Positions 16,212 to 25,965 are shown, counted from the stretch's first letter. The stretch: DNA of 64,000 bases from Neorhizobium sp. UBA3556 (GCA_002376235.1 DFNX01000016.1:930001-994000); one strand, 5' to 3'. Numbers and translations are program-made. Notes: a model not told the origin generated them from the sequence alone.

Positions 16212-16726
16212 TCGACCGCCTTCGTCATCATAGGATGGATCAAAGCGGCAGCGCCGCCGTCGAGTTTGCGCTGCTGGTCCCGCTGGTCCTCGCACTGCTG
16301 TTTTCCGTGCTTGAGGCCGGCTGGATCATGACGCAATCGATCATGCTCGACCGTGGCCTCAGCCGTGCATCGCGCGCCGTGCAGATAGGTTCGACATCGA
16401 TGACCTATACCCAGTACAAGCAGAAGGTCTGCGCGGAGGCGTTCATCCTCGCCAATTGCGAAAAAGCGCTAAGGCTCGAACTGACGCCGATCGACACCGC
16501 GGCGGATTTCCCGGCCACGGATACGCCCTGTGTCGACCGAAGCGTGGCGATTGACCCCGTCACGAGCTACCAGTCCGGCAAGGCTTCACAGCTCGTCTTC
16601 GCGCGCGCCTGCTTTGTCGTCGATCCGATGACACCCGGCATCGGTTATGGCCTCTCCGTGCCCAAAGACACTACCGGCGCCATGCGCCTGACCTCCAGCT
16701 TCGCATTCGTCAACGAGCCGACATGA
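16208..16726 (+). CDS. TadE-like pseudopilin
   Basis: A 172-residue protein with the TadE signature GSAAVEFALLVPLVLALLFSVLEAG (core AAVEFALLVPL) at residues ~14-38: a Glu five positions into a long hydrophobic helix preceded by Gly. The rest is predicted periplasmic and contains four cysteines (VCAEAFILANC, TPCVDR, RACFVV) that may form disulfides. It overlaps the TadG-like gene by 4 bases and the next gene by 4 bases. TadE/F pseudopilins are processed by prepilin peptidase in tad systems; the peptidase gene is not in this window. Confidence 0.85.
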   Translation: MIDRLRHHRMDQSGSAAVEFALLVPLVLALLFSVLEAGWIMTQSIMLDRGLSRASRAVQIGSTSMTYTQYKQKVCAEAFILANCEKALRLELTPIDTAADFPATDTPCVDRSVAIDPVTSYQSGKASQLVFARACFVVDPMTPGIGYGLSVPKDTTGAMRLTSSFAFVNEPT

Positions 16727-17253
16727 CCAGACAGTCTCCAGCCAAGCGCCTCCTGGCGAACACAGCCGGTACATCCGGCATCGAATTCGCCCTGACGGTA
16801 CCGATCATCATCCTTCTGTTTCTCGGTGGCGCGACGCTTTACGACCTCCTGCGCTCCTATAACCGCATCGTCGAAGCCAATGGCATCGTCGCCGATATCG
16901 TCGCGCGCCAGATGACGATGGATGACGCCCTTTTCGCCAAGACCTATGGCGCCTTTGCCGCGTTGCAGGCAGACAAGTCCATGCCCAACGCACTGCGCGT
17001 CACAAGCGTCATCTGGGAAGATGGAAAATACACGGTCGACTGGACAAAAAAGGCAGGAACCACGGCTTTGCTTTCAGAGCAGAAGCTGGACGCGACGACT
17101 TTGCCGACAATCCCCTCCGGCGACTCTGTCATCTTCGTCGAAGGCGTAACGCAATACACCGCGCTCGCGGCACTTTTCGGTTTCGGAACCGTCACCTATT
17201 CGGAAAACGCATTCACCCGTCCGCGTTTCACCGCCTATGTGAAAGGCTCCTGA
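16723..17253 (+). CDS. TadE/TadF-like pseudopilin
   Basis: A 176-residue protein with the same architecture as its upstream neighbour: a short basic start, then AGTSGIEFALTVPIIILLFLGG (core GIEFALTVPIIILL), a TadE-type helix with the conserved Glu, and a periplasmic C-terminal part of ~130 residues. It lacks the cysteines of the preceding protein. Coupled to it by an ATGA overlap, it closes the operon. This minimal TadG-TadE-TadE/F trio is common in rhizobial genomes away from the main pilus locus; whether it serves a pilus or another surface complex is not shown. Confidence 0.83.
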   Translation: MTRQSPAKRLLANTAGTSGIEFALTVPIIILLFLGGATLYDLLRSYNRIVEANGIVADIVARQMTMDDALFAKTYGAFAALQADKSMPNALRVTSVIWEDGKYTVDWTKKAGTTALLSEQKLDATTLPTIPSGDSVIFVEGVTQYTALAALFGFGTVTYSENAFTRPRFTAYVKGS

Positions 17254-17395
17254 TTGCTATCACAATGGCTGGAGCCCGGAGTTTGGAAAAGCCCTGCCGC
17301 AATTCGTATATTGTCAATTTCTATATTCAAAACAGAACATTACAACCATCCACTCAAACCACATTCACCCCTTTGTGACTGCCGTCATCATCGAA

Positions 17396-17424
17396 TTGAC
17401 ACACAAATTAACCTCTCGCTAACT
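17396..17424 (+). promoter_or_regulatory. Candidate promoter of the ialB gene
   Basis: TTGACA, a 17-base spacer and CTAACT lie 72-100 bases before the ialB start. The -35 is perfect; the -10 matches the rhizobial CTATAT type only partly. The 247-base gap before ialB (17254-17500) holds no gene. Confidence 0.4.
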
Positions 17425-17500
17425 GTGCCGGCCTTCTATGGCCTTTCAGTTTGCTCAAGGCCCATCTCCCGGGCCTGTTCGCGTTTTTTGTGGAGATATC

Positions 17501-17995
17501 ATGCGCACCAAATCTGCAGCTCTTGCACTCGCCCTCACCCTCGTCTCGGCTACTGCTGCCACTGCTGCACAGCCCACCCGGATCAAGCAGTTCGAAGCCT
17601 GGGGCGTTTATTCCTACAGCAATAACGGCCAGAAGAGCTGCTATGCCCTTTCCGTTCCAACCAACTCTGCTCCTGCAAGCGTCAATCACGGCGACAATTT
17701 CTTCCTGATCTCGCCGCAGGGCCAAGCCTATATGCCCCAGGCGATCATGGGTTACGCCTTGAGGCAGGGCTCTGATGTCAGGGTTTCCGTCGACAATCAG
17801 CAGTTCGATCTTGCACCGCGCGAAAACACCGCCTGGGTGCGTGACCAGAGCCGCGAGCCGGCGCTGGTAAGCGCAATGCGCGGCGGCAGCCGGATGACGG
17901 TGCAGGCGACCTCTGGCCGTGGCACGAACACCAACTACACCTATTCGCTGAGCGGTGTGACTGCCGCGCTGCAGGAAGTGAGCAAGTGCCGCTGA
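17501..17995 (+). CDS. Invasion-associated locus B (IalB) family protein
   Basis: A 164-residue secreted protein. A Sec signal peptide occupies residues 1-23 (MRTKSAALALALTLVSATAA, then a TAA-type cleavage site). The mature part has the IalB pattern: a start with FEAWGVYSY, NGQKSCYAL and a C-terminal Cys (VSKCR). Two cysteines probably form a disulfide in the periplasm. IalB was named in Bartonella, where it aids erythrocyte invasion, but homologues are widespread and uncharacterised in non-pathogenic alphaproteobacteria. The ATG at 17501 has GGAG upstream; the longer frame from 17438 would bury the signal peptide. Confidence 0.85.
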   Translation: MRTKSAALALALTLVSATAATAAQPTRIKQFEAWGVYSYSNNGQKSCYALSVPTNSAPASVNHGDNFFLISPQGQAYMPQAIMGYALRQGSDVRVSVDNQQFDLAPRENTAWVRDQSREPALVSAMRGGSRMTVQATSGRGTNTNYTYSLSGVTAALQEVSKCR

Positions 17996-18038
17996 TCTCA
18001 GCGACCTGAGCAGCAGCGAAACGGAGCCGCATCCTGAG

Positions 18039-18632
18039 ATGACACGGACAAGAACTCGGCAACGCTTCGTCGCCGTCATGCTCGCGGCTGCGCTCGGCTT
18101 GTCGCTCGCAGCCCGGATAGAAGCCAGCGAAGACCAGTCGGCCAAAATCCACTCGACAAGCGCCGCCGCCAGCCTTGGCGCCGGCTTCAGGACAGGCAGG
18201 GTGACGGGGTATCCCGTCCCCCGCTTTGTTTCCATCAAGTCCGCCAACGCCCATATGCGCATCGGCCCATCGACCGACTATGCGACGAACTGGGTCTATT
18301 CGGCTCGTGGATTGCCGCTCGAAATTATCGAGGAATTCGGTAACTGGCGGCAAGTCAGGGATGCGGACGGAACCAGCGGCTGGATGTTCGCCCCTCTCCT
18401 GTCCGGCCGGCGCACGGCAGTCGTCGGCCCCTGGATGGCAAAGTCGGTCAGGCTGCACAACGAACCCCGCTCATCGTCAGCGGTGATTGCAAAACTCGCT
18501 CCGTCGGTGCGGCTGAATATCAGCAACTGCGATGGCTCATGGTGCAACGTGTCCCTGCAGACCCGCCGCCTGTCGGGTTATGTCTCCCAAGCGGATCTGT
18601 GGGGCGTCTACCCGCACGAACGCGTGGAATGA
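18039..18632 (+). CDS. Secreted protein with two SH3-like domains
   Basis: A 197-residue protein with an N-terminal signal peptide (ending near residue 29, RIEASED) and two bacterial SH3-like repeats: VSIKSANAHMRIGPSTDY... GWMFAPLLSGRR, and SVRLHNEPRSSSAVIAKL... GYVSQADLWGVYP. The tryptophan-glycine ends of each repeat are conserved. Such domains bind cell wall or periplasmic partners. It follows ialB after 43 bases on the same strand and converges with a D,D-carboxypeptidase gene 5 bases away, which fits a cell-envelope neighbourhood. It is probably a periplasmic wall-associated protein; no enzymatic motif is visible. Confidence 0.83.
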   Translation: MTRTRTRQRFVAVMLAAALGLSLAARIEASEDQSAKIHSTSAAASLGAGFRTGRVTGYPVPRFVSIKSANAHMRIGPSTDYATNWVYSARGLPLEIIEEFGNWRQVRDADGTSGWMFAPLLSGRRTAVVGPWMAKSVRLHNEPRSSSAVIAKLAPSVRLNISNCDGSWCNVSLQTRRLSGYVSQADLWGVYPHERVE

Positions 18633-18637
18633 TCCGC

Positions 18638-19879
18638 TTACCGAACCACGAAGCAATCGATCGATCGCGTCTGTAACAACGAGCAGGCCTTCGTCGCGCT
18701 GTCGCGATCGGCAAAGCCTGTCAAACGTGCGCGAAAGATTTCACGGCCACCAGAGCTTGATCCCCGGACGCTCGGTGCGATCTGGCCGAAATCGGCAAGC
18801 AGCGGCAGGGCGGAATTGAGCACACCCACAGCAGCAGCCTGGCTTCCGGCTGCAGCGATCTGAATATCCCAAAGCGGCCCACCCTGCTGGATCATGTTCT
18901 GCACCGGTGCAGCCTGCGGAACCGTTGCATAAGGCGTCACGCTCGCAGCGCTTGCCCTTGTTCCGCCGATAATAGTCTCCGTCCGCGCCCGAGGGATCGG
19001 TGCATTGGATGCGAATGCGGCAACGCCCTCGCCTGAGCGTTTCTGCTGACCCGAAGTTGCAACAGCAACGCCGGACAGACCGCCCCCCGGAACGGACTGA
19101 TCGAGCAGTTCGGCCATGCGCTTATCGCGCTGGCGCGCCGTCTTGCCGCCGAGCACGACACCGATATAGCGCCGCCCGTTGATCACCACCGCACTGGCAA
19201 GATTATATCCCGAAGCGTTGACGAACCCCGTCTTGATGCCATCCATGCCCGGATAGCGATACATCAGGTTGTTATGGCCCTTGATCGTGCGGCCGCGAAA
19301 GCTGAAGGAGCGTTGCGAAAAGATCTTGTATTCCCGGGGATAGTCGCGGATCAGCGACATCGCCATCACCGCCATGTCTCGCGCCGTCGTGATCTGCGCC
19401 CTATCCGGCAGGCCGGATGCATTGCGGAACACGGTGTTGCGCATGCCGAGTTGGCGCGCCTTTTTCGTCATCAACACGCCGAAACGCTCTTCGGAGCCGC
19501 CAAGATGATCGCCCATGGCGGCGGCAGCGTCATTGGCGGAGCGGATCGCCATGCCATAAACTGCTTCGCGCACGGTGATCGTCTGGCCGGCAGGAACGCC
19601 GAGCTTGAAGGGAATTTTCGACGCCGCATTGCGGGTCATCACGATCTTGTCGTCCCAGCGAATGCGGCCGGTGCGCAATGCCTCGAAGGTGAGGTAGAGC
19701 GTCATCATCTTGGTCAGCGAAGCCGGGTGATTGAGGGTCTCGGCATTCTGGGACGCCAGAACCTTTCCGCTCTGCACATCATAAATGTAATGCGCATAGC
19801 CGGCCTCCGCCGTACGGCCGATTGAAAGAAAGGCGCCTGCCATGAACACGAACGCCATGATCCGCCGGATTAGAAGCAT
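18638..19879 (-). CDS. D-alanyl-D-alanine carboxypeptidase with SPOR-like tail
   Basis: A 413-residue penicillin-binding protein of the S11 (DacA/DacF) type that trims the terminal D-Ala of peptidoglycan pentapeptides. After a signal peptide (~residues 1-25) come the three active-site motifs: SLTK (~residue 55), SAN (~114) and KTG (~218). A low-complexity linker is followed by a C-terminal SPOR-like repeat (VRGSSSGGREIFRARLTGF, then DRDSATKACSLLQ), which suggests recruitment to denuded peptidoglycan at division sites. The start at 19879 has GGGGAG 5 bases upstream; the extension to 19906 adds only a charged lead. It converges with the SH3 gene. Confidence 0.91.
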   Translation of the reverse strand: MLLIRRIMAFVFMAGAFLSIGRTAEAGYAHYIYDVQSGKVLASQNAETLNHPASLTKMMTLYLTFEALRTGRIRWDDKIVMTRNAASKIPFKLGVPAGQTITVREAVYGMAIRSANDAAAAMGDHLGGSEERFGVLMTKKARQLGMRNTVFRNASGLPDRAQITTARDMAVMAMSLIRDYPREYKIFSQRSFSFRGRTIKGHNNLMYRYPGMDGIKTGFVNASGYNLASAVVINGRRYIGVVLGGKTARQRDKRMAELLDQSVPGGGLSGVAVATSGQQKRSGEGVAAFASNAPIPRARTETIIGGTRASAASVTPYATVPQAAPVQNMIQQGGPLWDIQIAAAGSQAAAVGVLNSALPLLADFGQIAPSVRGSSSGGREIFRARLTGFADRDSATKACSLLQTRSIDCFVVR

Positions 19880-20139
19880 CTGCTCCCCCTCATTACTGCG
19901 GCCCATGAATACTGACCCAACATGGTGCGAAAATGACCTGATACGAAATTAAATCAAGTTCTTGACCTATGGTTAATCCGCCGCCCCACAGTTCCTTTCA
20001 GTTATAGGAATACCGATCATGTATCACAATAAAACAAGGGCTGTGAATGATCGCATTTTAATGATTTGGTTAACCTGAACTTTAAAGCCAACTTTCTAGC
20101 TTGCGCCCGAATCCAATCTCCAGAGGAGGAAAGCTCGGA

Positions 20140-21090
20140 ATGACTCCGATGTCTTCGAGGCTGACCCGAATGGTACAAACGTCCCTTACCATCAAGGTCT
20201 TCACAATCTGCTTCGTATCCGTCCATGTGCCACTCTTGGTATTCATCGCCTATCTGGCGGGAGGATACGCGGCCAAGGCCGAGCCTGTCCTGCTTCTGCT
20301 CCTTGGCGCCACTGTGGCCGGAACTGCCATATGTCTCTTGAGCCTGTGGTGGATGATCCGCCCCTTACGCCAATTGGCATATGCCATTAGGAATTACCGC
20401 GCGAACGGCACACCCGTTCGCGTTCAGGTGACCAGCAAGGATGAAATCGGCCTTCTGGCATCGACCGTGACGGATATGGTCGCGGAAACAGAAGCCCTGA
20501 TGACCAAGCTGCGCCATCAGGCCATGACGGATCTTCTGACTGGCCTCGGGAACCGTCGCTGGCTGAACGAACGGGCAGCCGAAGAACTGTCGCGCGCCGA
20601 ACGCCAGGGAGAGCCGCTGTCGATCATCGTGCTGGACCTCGACCGGTTCAAGGGCATCAACGACGGTCACGGTCACGAAACCGGCGACCGGGTGCTGGTC
20701 GCAACCGGGGAAATCGTCAGAACCTGCCTGCGCTCCTATGATCTTGCGGCCCGTATCGGCGGCGAGGAATTCTGTATCCTTCTGCCCCGCACCTCTCTTG
20801 ATGAGGCGGAATCAATCGCAGAACGGCTGCGCACGACATTGGCGGCGACCACCGTGCCGCCGCTGCGGCAAGGGCGGATGACGGCGAGCTTCGGCATCTG
20901 CGCCGCCAGCGCCGGAGACCGCCTGCCCGACATGCAGTTGCGCGCAGACTTCGCCCTCTACGAGGCAAAGCGTGATGGCCGCAACTGCATCAGGCGCGCC
21001 CATGACAGCAATGCCGACGAGGCGATTGCATCCGCCACACTCGCGCCCGTCAAGACCCCATCCCCGGTTAACGGCACACATATCCTCTGA
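20140..21090 (+). CDS. Membrane diguanylate cyclase (GGDEF)
   Basis: A 316-residue protein with two N-terminal membrane helices (~residues 15-40 and 46-70), a HAMP-like linker (WWMIRPLRQLAYAIRNYRANG) and a C-terminal GGDEF domain. The active-site motif is GGEEF (~residue 207), and an RxxD inhibitory site (RSYD) stands five residues ahead, so product feedback is expected. There is no EAL domain. It should make cyclic di-GMP at the membrane. The ATG at 20140 follows AGGAGG at 8-9 bases; the extended frame from a TTG at 20101 is less likely. The 260-base gap to the divergent carboxypeptidase gene is AT-rich and probably holds both promoters. Confidence 0.92.
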   Translation: MTPMSSRLTRMVQTSLTIKVFTICFVSVHVPLLVFIAYLAGGYAAKAEPVLLLLLGATVAGTAICLLSLWWMIRPLRQLAYAIRNYRANGTPVRVQVTSKDEIGLLASTVTDMVAETEALMTKLRHQAMTDLLTGLGNRRWLNERAAEELSRAERQGEPLSIIVLDLDRFKGINDGHGHETGDRVLVATGEIVRTCLRSYDLAARIGGEEFCILLPRTSLDEAESIAERLRTTLAATTVPPLRQGRMTASFGICAASAGDRLPDMQLRADFALYEAKRDGRNCIRRAHDSNADEAIASATLAPVKTPSPVNGTHIL

Positions 21091-21213
21091 AGCCCTCAAC
21101 CTGCGGCAACTGACCGTTGCCAGATTAGCAACTTTGCGCATAACGTTCATGCTGCGGTGAGGGAGAACACCGCGTTTACGCGTTCAATACGCGCGGTCAT
21201 GGGGAGGAACAGC

Positions 21214-21990
21214 ATGAACAGATCCGTGGTCGTCACCGGCTCCACCAGCGGCATAGGCCTCGGCATCGCGAAGGCATTCGCGGCCGAGGGGGACAATGTG
21301 ATCATCAACGGTTTCGGTGAAAAGGATGAGATCGAGGCGATCCGCGCCTCGCTCCATGCCGCGGGCGCCGGTACGGTGCTTTATCATCCGGCCGACATGA
21401 CGAAACCGGCCGATATCGAAGACCTTATCCTGAAGGCACGAGACAGCTTCGGCACGGTCGATATTCTCGTCAACAATGCCGGCATACAGCATGTGGCAAG
21501 GGTCGAGGAATTCCCGCCGGAAAAATGGGATCAGCTGATCGCCATTCTCCTGTCATCGGCCTTCCACACGATGCGCCACGCAATCCCGCTGATGAAAGCC
21601 ACAGGCAAGGGCCGGATCATCAATGTCGCCTCCGCCCACGGCCTCGTCGCCTCCCCCTTCAAGTCGGCCTATGTCGCCGCCAAGCACGGCATCATGGGCC
21701 TGACCAAGACGGCGGCGCTGGAGCTTGCGCAGGAAAACATCACCGTCAACGCGATCTGCCCCGGCTTCGTGCTGACGCCACTGGTCGAAAGGCAGATCCC
21801 CGATCAGGCGCGCGAAAAGGGTATCAGCGAGGAGAAGGTCAAAGACGAGGTGATGCTGCGCCTGCAGGCCACCAAGGAATTCGTCGGCATAGACGAAGTG
21901 GCGGCCACCGCGATCTATCTCGCCAGCGATGCGGCAAGGAGCATCACTGGCACGCATATCTCCATCGACGGCGGCTGGACGGCGCAGTAA
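21214..21990 (+). CDS. bdhA: 3-hydroxybutyrate dehydrogenase (SDR)
   Basis: A 258-residue short-chain dehydrogenase interconverting D-3-hydroxybutyrate and acetoacetate with NAD, part of polyhydroxybutyrate and ketone-body metabolism. It has the cofactor motif TGSTSGIGLGIA, NNAG at ~90, the catalytic Ser in NVASAHG and YxxxK (YVAAK). The stretch TVNAICPGFVLTPLVERQI and the terminal GTHISIDGGWTAQ are strongly conserved in BdhA of rhizobia. The ATG at 21214 has GGGGAGGA upstream. It precedes xdhA on the same strand by 81 bases; no metabolic link to purines is known. Confidence 0.92.
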   Translation: MNRSVVVTGSTSGIGLGIAKAFAAEGDNVIINGFGEKDEIEAIRASLHAAGAGTVLYHPADMTKPADIEDLILKARDSFGTVDILVNNAGIQHVARVEEFPPEKWDQLIAILLSSAFHTMRHAIPLMKATGKGRIINVASAHGLVASPFKSAYVAAKHGIMGLTKTAALELAQENITVNAICPGFVLTPLVERQIPDQAREKGISEEKVKDEVMLRLQATKEFVGIDEVAATAIYLASDAARSITGTHISIDGGWTAQ

Positions 21991-22071
21991 GGTATACGGC
22001 CCGAGAACAGCCCAAATGGCGACCGGGTGATTCTTTGACTGGGAGCCGGCAACGGCGGACGAAGGAGACCG

Positions 22072-23544
22072 ATGAATTCAGCCATCCGCTTCATCCTCAA
22101 CGGCGAGGACGTGACCCTTGGAGATTTTTCACCCACGGACACGCTTCTGGATCATCTCCGCCTGACGCGGCGGTTGACGGGTACGAAGGAAGGATGCGCC
22201 GAAGGCGATTGCGGTGCCTGCACCGTGCTTGTCGGCCGGCTGACGGAAACCGGCCTGCGTTATGAAGGCGTCAATGCCTGTATCAGGCTCTTAGGCTCGA
22301 TGCACGGCACCCATGTCGTGACGATCGAGCATCTGGCGGCATCGGACGGAACCCTGCATCCCGTGCAGCAGTCAATGGTCGACTGTCATGGCTCGCAATG
22401 CGGCTTCTGCACACCGGGCTTCGTCATGTCGCTTTACGGCCTGTGGCTTTCCAACGAAAACCCGAGCCGCGCTGAAATCGAAAGCGCGCTGCAGGGCAAT
22501 CTCTGTCGTTGCACGGGTTATGAGCCGATCGTCAAGGCTGCGGAACAGGTGGCGAAGGCGCGGCCGAGTTCACTCTTCGACCCCTTGGAACGTGACCGTA
22601 CCGAGATCATGGCAAAGCTCTGGTCGATCCGCTCGGCCATGGAAACCGTCGTTATCGAAAAGGACGGCGCGCGCTCCATCATCCCGGCATCGATCGAAGC
22701 TTTCGCCGAGGCGCTGACAGACGAACCGCAAGCCACCATCGTCGCCGGCGCGACCGATGTCGGCCTGTGGGTGACGAAACAGATGCGCAAGCTCGACCCG
22801 GTCATATTCATCAATCACCTCCCCGAGCTGCAGACCATTACTGTCGAGCCAAGCGGCATCACCATCGGTTCCGGCGTGAGCTACGCCGAGGCGCATGGTT
22901 TCCTCGAAGCCGTCATCCCCGCCTTCGGCGCACTGATCGACCGTATCGGTGGACAGCAGGTTAGGAACGCGGGCACGATCGGCGGCAATATCGCCAACGG
23001 CTCGCCGATCGGCGACACGCCGCCGCCGCTGATAGCACTGGGCGCAACGCTGACGCTGCGTTCCCATTCCGGCCGCCGCACCATGCCGCTCGAAAACTAC
23101 TTTCTGGCCTATGGAAAACAGGACCGCATGGCCGGCGAATTCGTCGAAAAGATCTTCGTACCGAAGCCGCCGGAGGACAGCCACTTCGCTGTCTACAAGA
23201 TTTCCAAACGCCGCGACGAGGATATTTCAGCGCTTTGCGGCGCCTTCAACCTGACGCTCGACATGGACGGCCATGTGGAAACTATCCGCATCGCCTTCGG
23301 CGGCATGGCAGCCACCCCGCAACGTGCGGCGAATGTCGAACAGGCGCTGATCGGCAAACCCTGGCGATGGGAGACGATCGCCGCCGCACGTGAGGCCTTC
23401 GATCAGGATTACCAGCCGCTGACCGACTGGCGGGCAAGTGCCCAGTATCGCAGCCTGACGGCCAAAAACCTGCTCATCCGCTTCTTCCTGGAAACGGCGG
23501 GCGCGCCTGCGCAATTGCAGCGGTTCGAGATGGAGGAGGTGTGA
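22072..23544 (+). CDS. xdhA: Xanthine dehydrogenase, FeS/FAD subunit
   Basis: The 490-residue small subunit of the two-subunit bacterial enzyme that oxidises hypoxanthine and xanthine to urate. The N-terminal domain carries the first [2Fe-2S] cluster (GCAEGDCGACTVLVG, residues ~42-56), the second cluster cysteines are in CGFCTPGF and CRCTGYEP (~residues 107-150), and the FAD domain follows with TIVAGATDVGLWV (~residue 223) and IGGNIANGSPIGDTPP (~303). The stop overlaps the xdhB start (TGATG). A GGAGACC binding site precedes the ATG. The upstream gap of 81 bases must hold the promoter unless bdhA reads through. Confidence 0.96.
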   Translation: MNSAIRFILNGEDVTLGDFSPTDTLLDHLRLTRRLTGTKEGCAEGDCGACTVLVGRLTETGLRYEGVNACIRLLGSMHGTHVVTIEHLAASDGTLHPVQQSMVDCHGSQCGFCTPGFVMSLYGLWLSNENPSRAEIESALQGNLCRCTGYEPIVKAAEQVAKARPSSLFDPLERDRTEIMAKLWSIRSAMETVVIEKDGARSIIPASIEAFAEALTDEPQATIVAGATDVGLWVTKQMRKLDPVIFINHLPELQTITVEPSGITIGSGVSYAEAHGFLEAVIPAFGALIDRIGGQQVRNAGTIGGNIANGSPIGDTPPPLIALGATLTLRSHSGRRTMPLENYFLAYGKQDRMAGEFVEKIFVPKPPEDSHFAVYKISKRRDEDISALCGAFNLTLDMDGHVETIRIAFGGMAATPQRAANVEQALIGKPWRWETIAAAREAFDQDYQPLTDWRASAQYRSLTAKNLLIRFFLETAGAPAQLQRFEMEEV

Positions 23545-25883
23545 TGATGGACAAGACCTCCTTCGAGATGAAGCCTGCGATCGACGGCCCGATGCATAAG
23601 TCGCGCAAGCATGATTCAGCACATAAGCATGTCACCGGAACTGCCGAATATATCGACGACATTCCCGAACCGGCGGGCACCCTGCATGGCGGGCTTGGCC
23701 TTGCCGACCGGGCGCATGCAAAAATCCTCTCCGTCGATCTCGATGCCGTTCGCGCCGCCCCCGGCGTTGTCTGGGTGATGACGGCGGATGACATACCCGG
23801 CGCAAACGATGTCGCCTCAACCGGCAAGCATGACGAACCGTTGCTGGCAACCGATCTCGTCCAGTTCCACGGCCAGCCGATCTTTGCGGTTTTTGCCGAA
23901 ACGCGTGATCAGGCCCGCCGTGCGGCAAGGCTTGCGAAGATCGAATATGCCGACCTGCCGCACTGGACCGATATCGACAGTGCGCGGGAAAACGGCGCGC
24001 CGCTCGTAACCGACCCGATGACGCTCAGGCGCGGCGAGCCGGAAACCGAGATCGAGAAACCGCCGCTTCGAATTCAGGCCTCGATGAATATCGGCGGCCA
24101 GGAACATTTCTATCTCGAAAGCCACATCGCCTTTGCCATTCCCGGCGAGGACGAAGACGTGACCGTCTGGTCCTCCACCCAGCATCCGAGCGAGGTTCAG
24201 CACATGGTGGCGCATGTGCTGGGCGTCCCCAACCACGCGGTGGAAGTCAAAACCCGCCGCATGGGCGGCGGTTTTGGCGGCAAGGAAACCCAAAGCAACC
24301 AGTTTGCGGCTCTCGCCGCCGTCGCAGCGAAAAAGCTGAACCGCGCGGTAAAATTCCGCCCCGACCGCGACGAGGATATGTCGATCACCGGCAAACGGCA
24401 CGATTTCCGCGTCGACTACGATGTGGCCTTCGATGAAAAAGGCAGGATCCACGCGGTCGATGCGACCTATGCCGCGCGTTGCGGTTATTCCGCCGATCTC
24501 TCCGGCCCCGTCACCGACCGCGCCCTCTTCCATGCCGACTCGAGCTATTATTATCCGCATGTGCGCCTGACCTCGCAGCCGTTGAAGACGCATACCGTCT
24601 CCAACACCGCCTTTCGCGGCTTTGGTGGCCCTCAGGGCCTGCTCGGGGCTGAACGCATCATCGAGGAAATCGCCTATGCCGTGGGAAAAGATCCACTCGA
24701 TGTGCGAAAACTGAACTTTTACGGCCAGCGCGGATCGGGCCGCACCGTGACGCCCTATCATCAGGATATCCATGACAATGTCATTGCCCGCATCGTCGAT
24801 GAACTGGAAGCTTCGTCCGATTACAAAAAACGACACAAGGCGATCCTGAAATTCAACGAAACAAGCCCCGTCATCCGCAAGGGCATAGCGCTCACGCCGG
24901 TCAAATTCGGCATCTCCTTCACCATGACCGCCTATAATCAGGCAGGTGCGCTGGTGCATGTCTATTCGGATGGCTCGATCCATCTGAACCACGGCGGCAC
25001 CGAAATGGGCCAGGGCCTCTATACCAAGGTGGCGCAGGTCGTGGCAGATTGTTTCCAGGTCGATATCGACCGGGTGAAGATCACCGCGACGACGACCGGC
25101 AAGGTGCCGAACACGTCTGCAACCGCCGCCTCCTCCGGCTCGGACCTCAACGGCATGGCCGCCTATGACGCCTGCCGCCAGATCAAGGAAAGGCTGATCG
25201 AGTTTGCCGCGCGCCAGTGGCAAGTCAATCGCGACAGGATCGAGTTCCTGCCGAACCGGATAAAGATCGGCAGCGAGATCGTGCCCTTCGATACCTTCAT
25301 CAAGGCCGCCTATTTCGACCGGGTGCAACTCTCGGCCGCCGGCTTCTACAAGACGCCGAAGATCCACTGGGATCGCGCCGCCGGCCGCGGCCATCCCTTC
25401 TATTATTTCGCCTATGGCGCTGCGGTCTCGGAGGTCTCGATCGACACGCTGACCGGCGAATATATCGTCGAGCGTACCGACATCCTCCACGACGTCGGAA
25501 AGTCGCTCAACCCGGCGCTTGATATCGGCCAGATCGAAGGCGCTTTCGTGCAGGGCATGGGCTGGCTGACGACAGAAGAACTGTGGTGGGACGCCAAGGG
25601 CAGGCTTCGCACCCACGCCCCCTCGACCTATAAAATCCCGCTCGCCTCCGACCGGCCAAAGATCTTCAACGTCAAGCTCGCCGAATGGTCGGAAAACGCC
25701 GAACCGACGATCGGGCGCTCCAAGGCGGTCGGCGAACCGCCCTTCATGCTGGCTATCTCGGTTCTCGAAGCGATCTCCATGGCGGTGGCGAGTGTCGCCG
25801 ATTACGCCGTCTGCCCACGCCTCGATGCGCCCGCGACACCGGAACGGGTTCTGATGGCTGTGGAGCGGATGAAAGCCGTATAG
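23544..25883 (+). CDS. xdhB: Xanthine dehydrogenase, molybdopterin subunit
   Basis: The 779-residue catalytic subunit binding molybdenum cofactor. Recognisable parts: GTAEYIDDIPEPAGTLHGGLG at the start (core AEYIDDIPEP), the cofactor motif GGGFGGKETQ (~residue 243), FRGFGGPQG (~357), the glycine-rich GGTEMGQGLYTKVAQ (~490) and the catalytic-Glu motif KAVGEPPFMLAI (~730). The frame contains GTG-ATG-ATG in succession; ATG at 23544, overlapping the xdhA stop, is chosen because GGAGGAGGT ends 4 bases before it, although ATG at 23547 is possible. It forms an (AB)2 complex with XdhA; maturation needs XdhC, encoded 1.7 kb downstream rather than directly after. Confidence 0.96.
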   Translation: MMDKTSFEMKPAIDGPMHKSRKHDSAHKHVTGTAEYIDDIPEPAGTLHGGLGLADRAHAKILSVDLDAVRAAPGVVWVMTADDIPGANDVASTGKHDEPLLATDLVQFHGQPIFAVFAETRDQARRAARLAKIEYADLPHWTDIDSARENGAPLVTDPMTLRRGEPETEIEKPPLRIQASMNIGGQEHFYLESHIAFAIPGEDEDVTVWSSTQHPSEVQHMVAHVLGVPNHAVEVKTRRMGGGFGGKETQSNQFAALAAVAAKKLNRAVKFRPDRDEDMSITGKRHDFRVDYDVAFDEKGRIHAVDATYAARCGYSADLSGPVTDRALFHADSSYYYPHVRLTSQPLKTHTVSNTAFRGFGGPQGLLGAERIIEEIAYAVGKDPLDVRKLNFYGQRGSGRTVTPYHQDIHDNVIARIVDELEASSDYKKRHKAILKFNETSPVIRKGIALTPVKFGISFTMTAYNQAGALVHVYSDGSIHLNHGGTEMGQGLYTKVAQVVADCFQVDIDRVKITATTTGKVPNTSATAASSGSDLNGMAAYDACRQIKERLIEFAARQWQVNRDRIEFLPNRIKIGSEIVPFDTFIKAAYFDRVQLSAAGFYKTPKIHWDRAAGRGHPFYYFAYGAAVSEVSIDTLTGEYIVERTDILHDVGKSLNPALDIGQIEGAFVQGMGWLTTEELWWDAKGRLRTHAPSTYKIPLASDRPKIFNVKLAEWSENAEPTIGRSKAVGEPPFMLAISVLEAISMAVASVADYAVCPRLDAPATPERVLMAVERMKAV

Positions 25884-25965
25884 AAAGCCACCGAAAAACA
25901 CGTCGATATTTCCTCGAAAAGGCCTATTTTAAAGGGCGAGGAGCGACATATCGAGGAGGCAGAAA

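Noticed and set aside
23817..25901. Minus-strand open frame of 694 codons opposite xdhB
   Set aside because: It mirrors the molybdopterin subunit codon for codon, and its predicted product has no family features.
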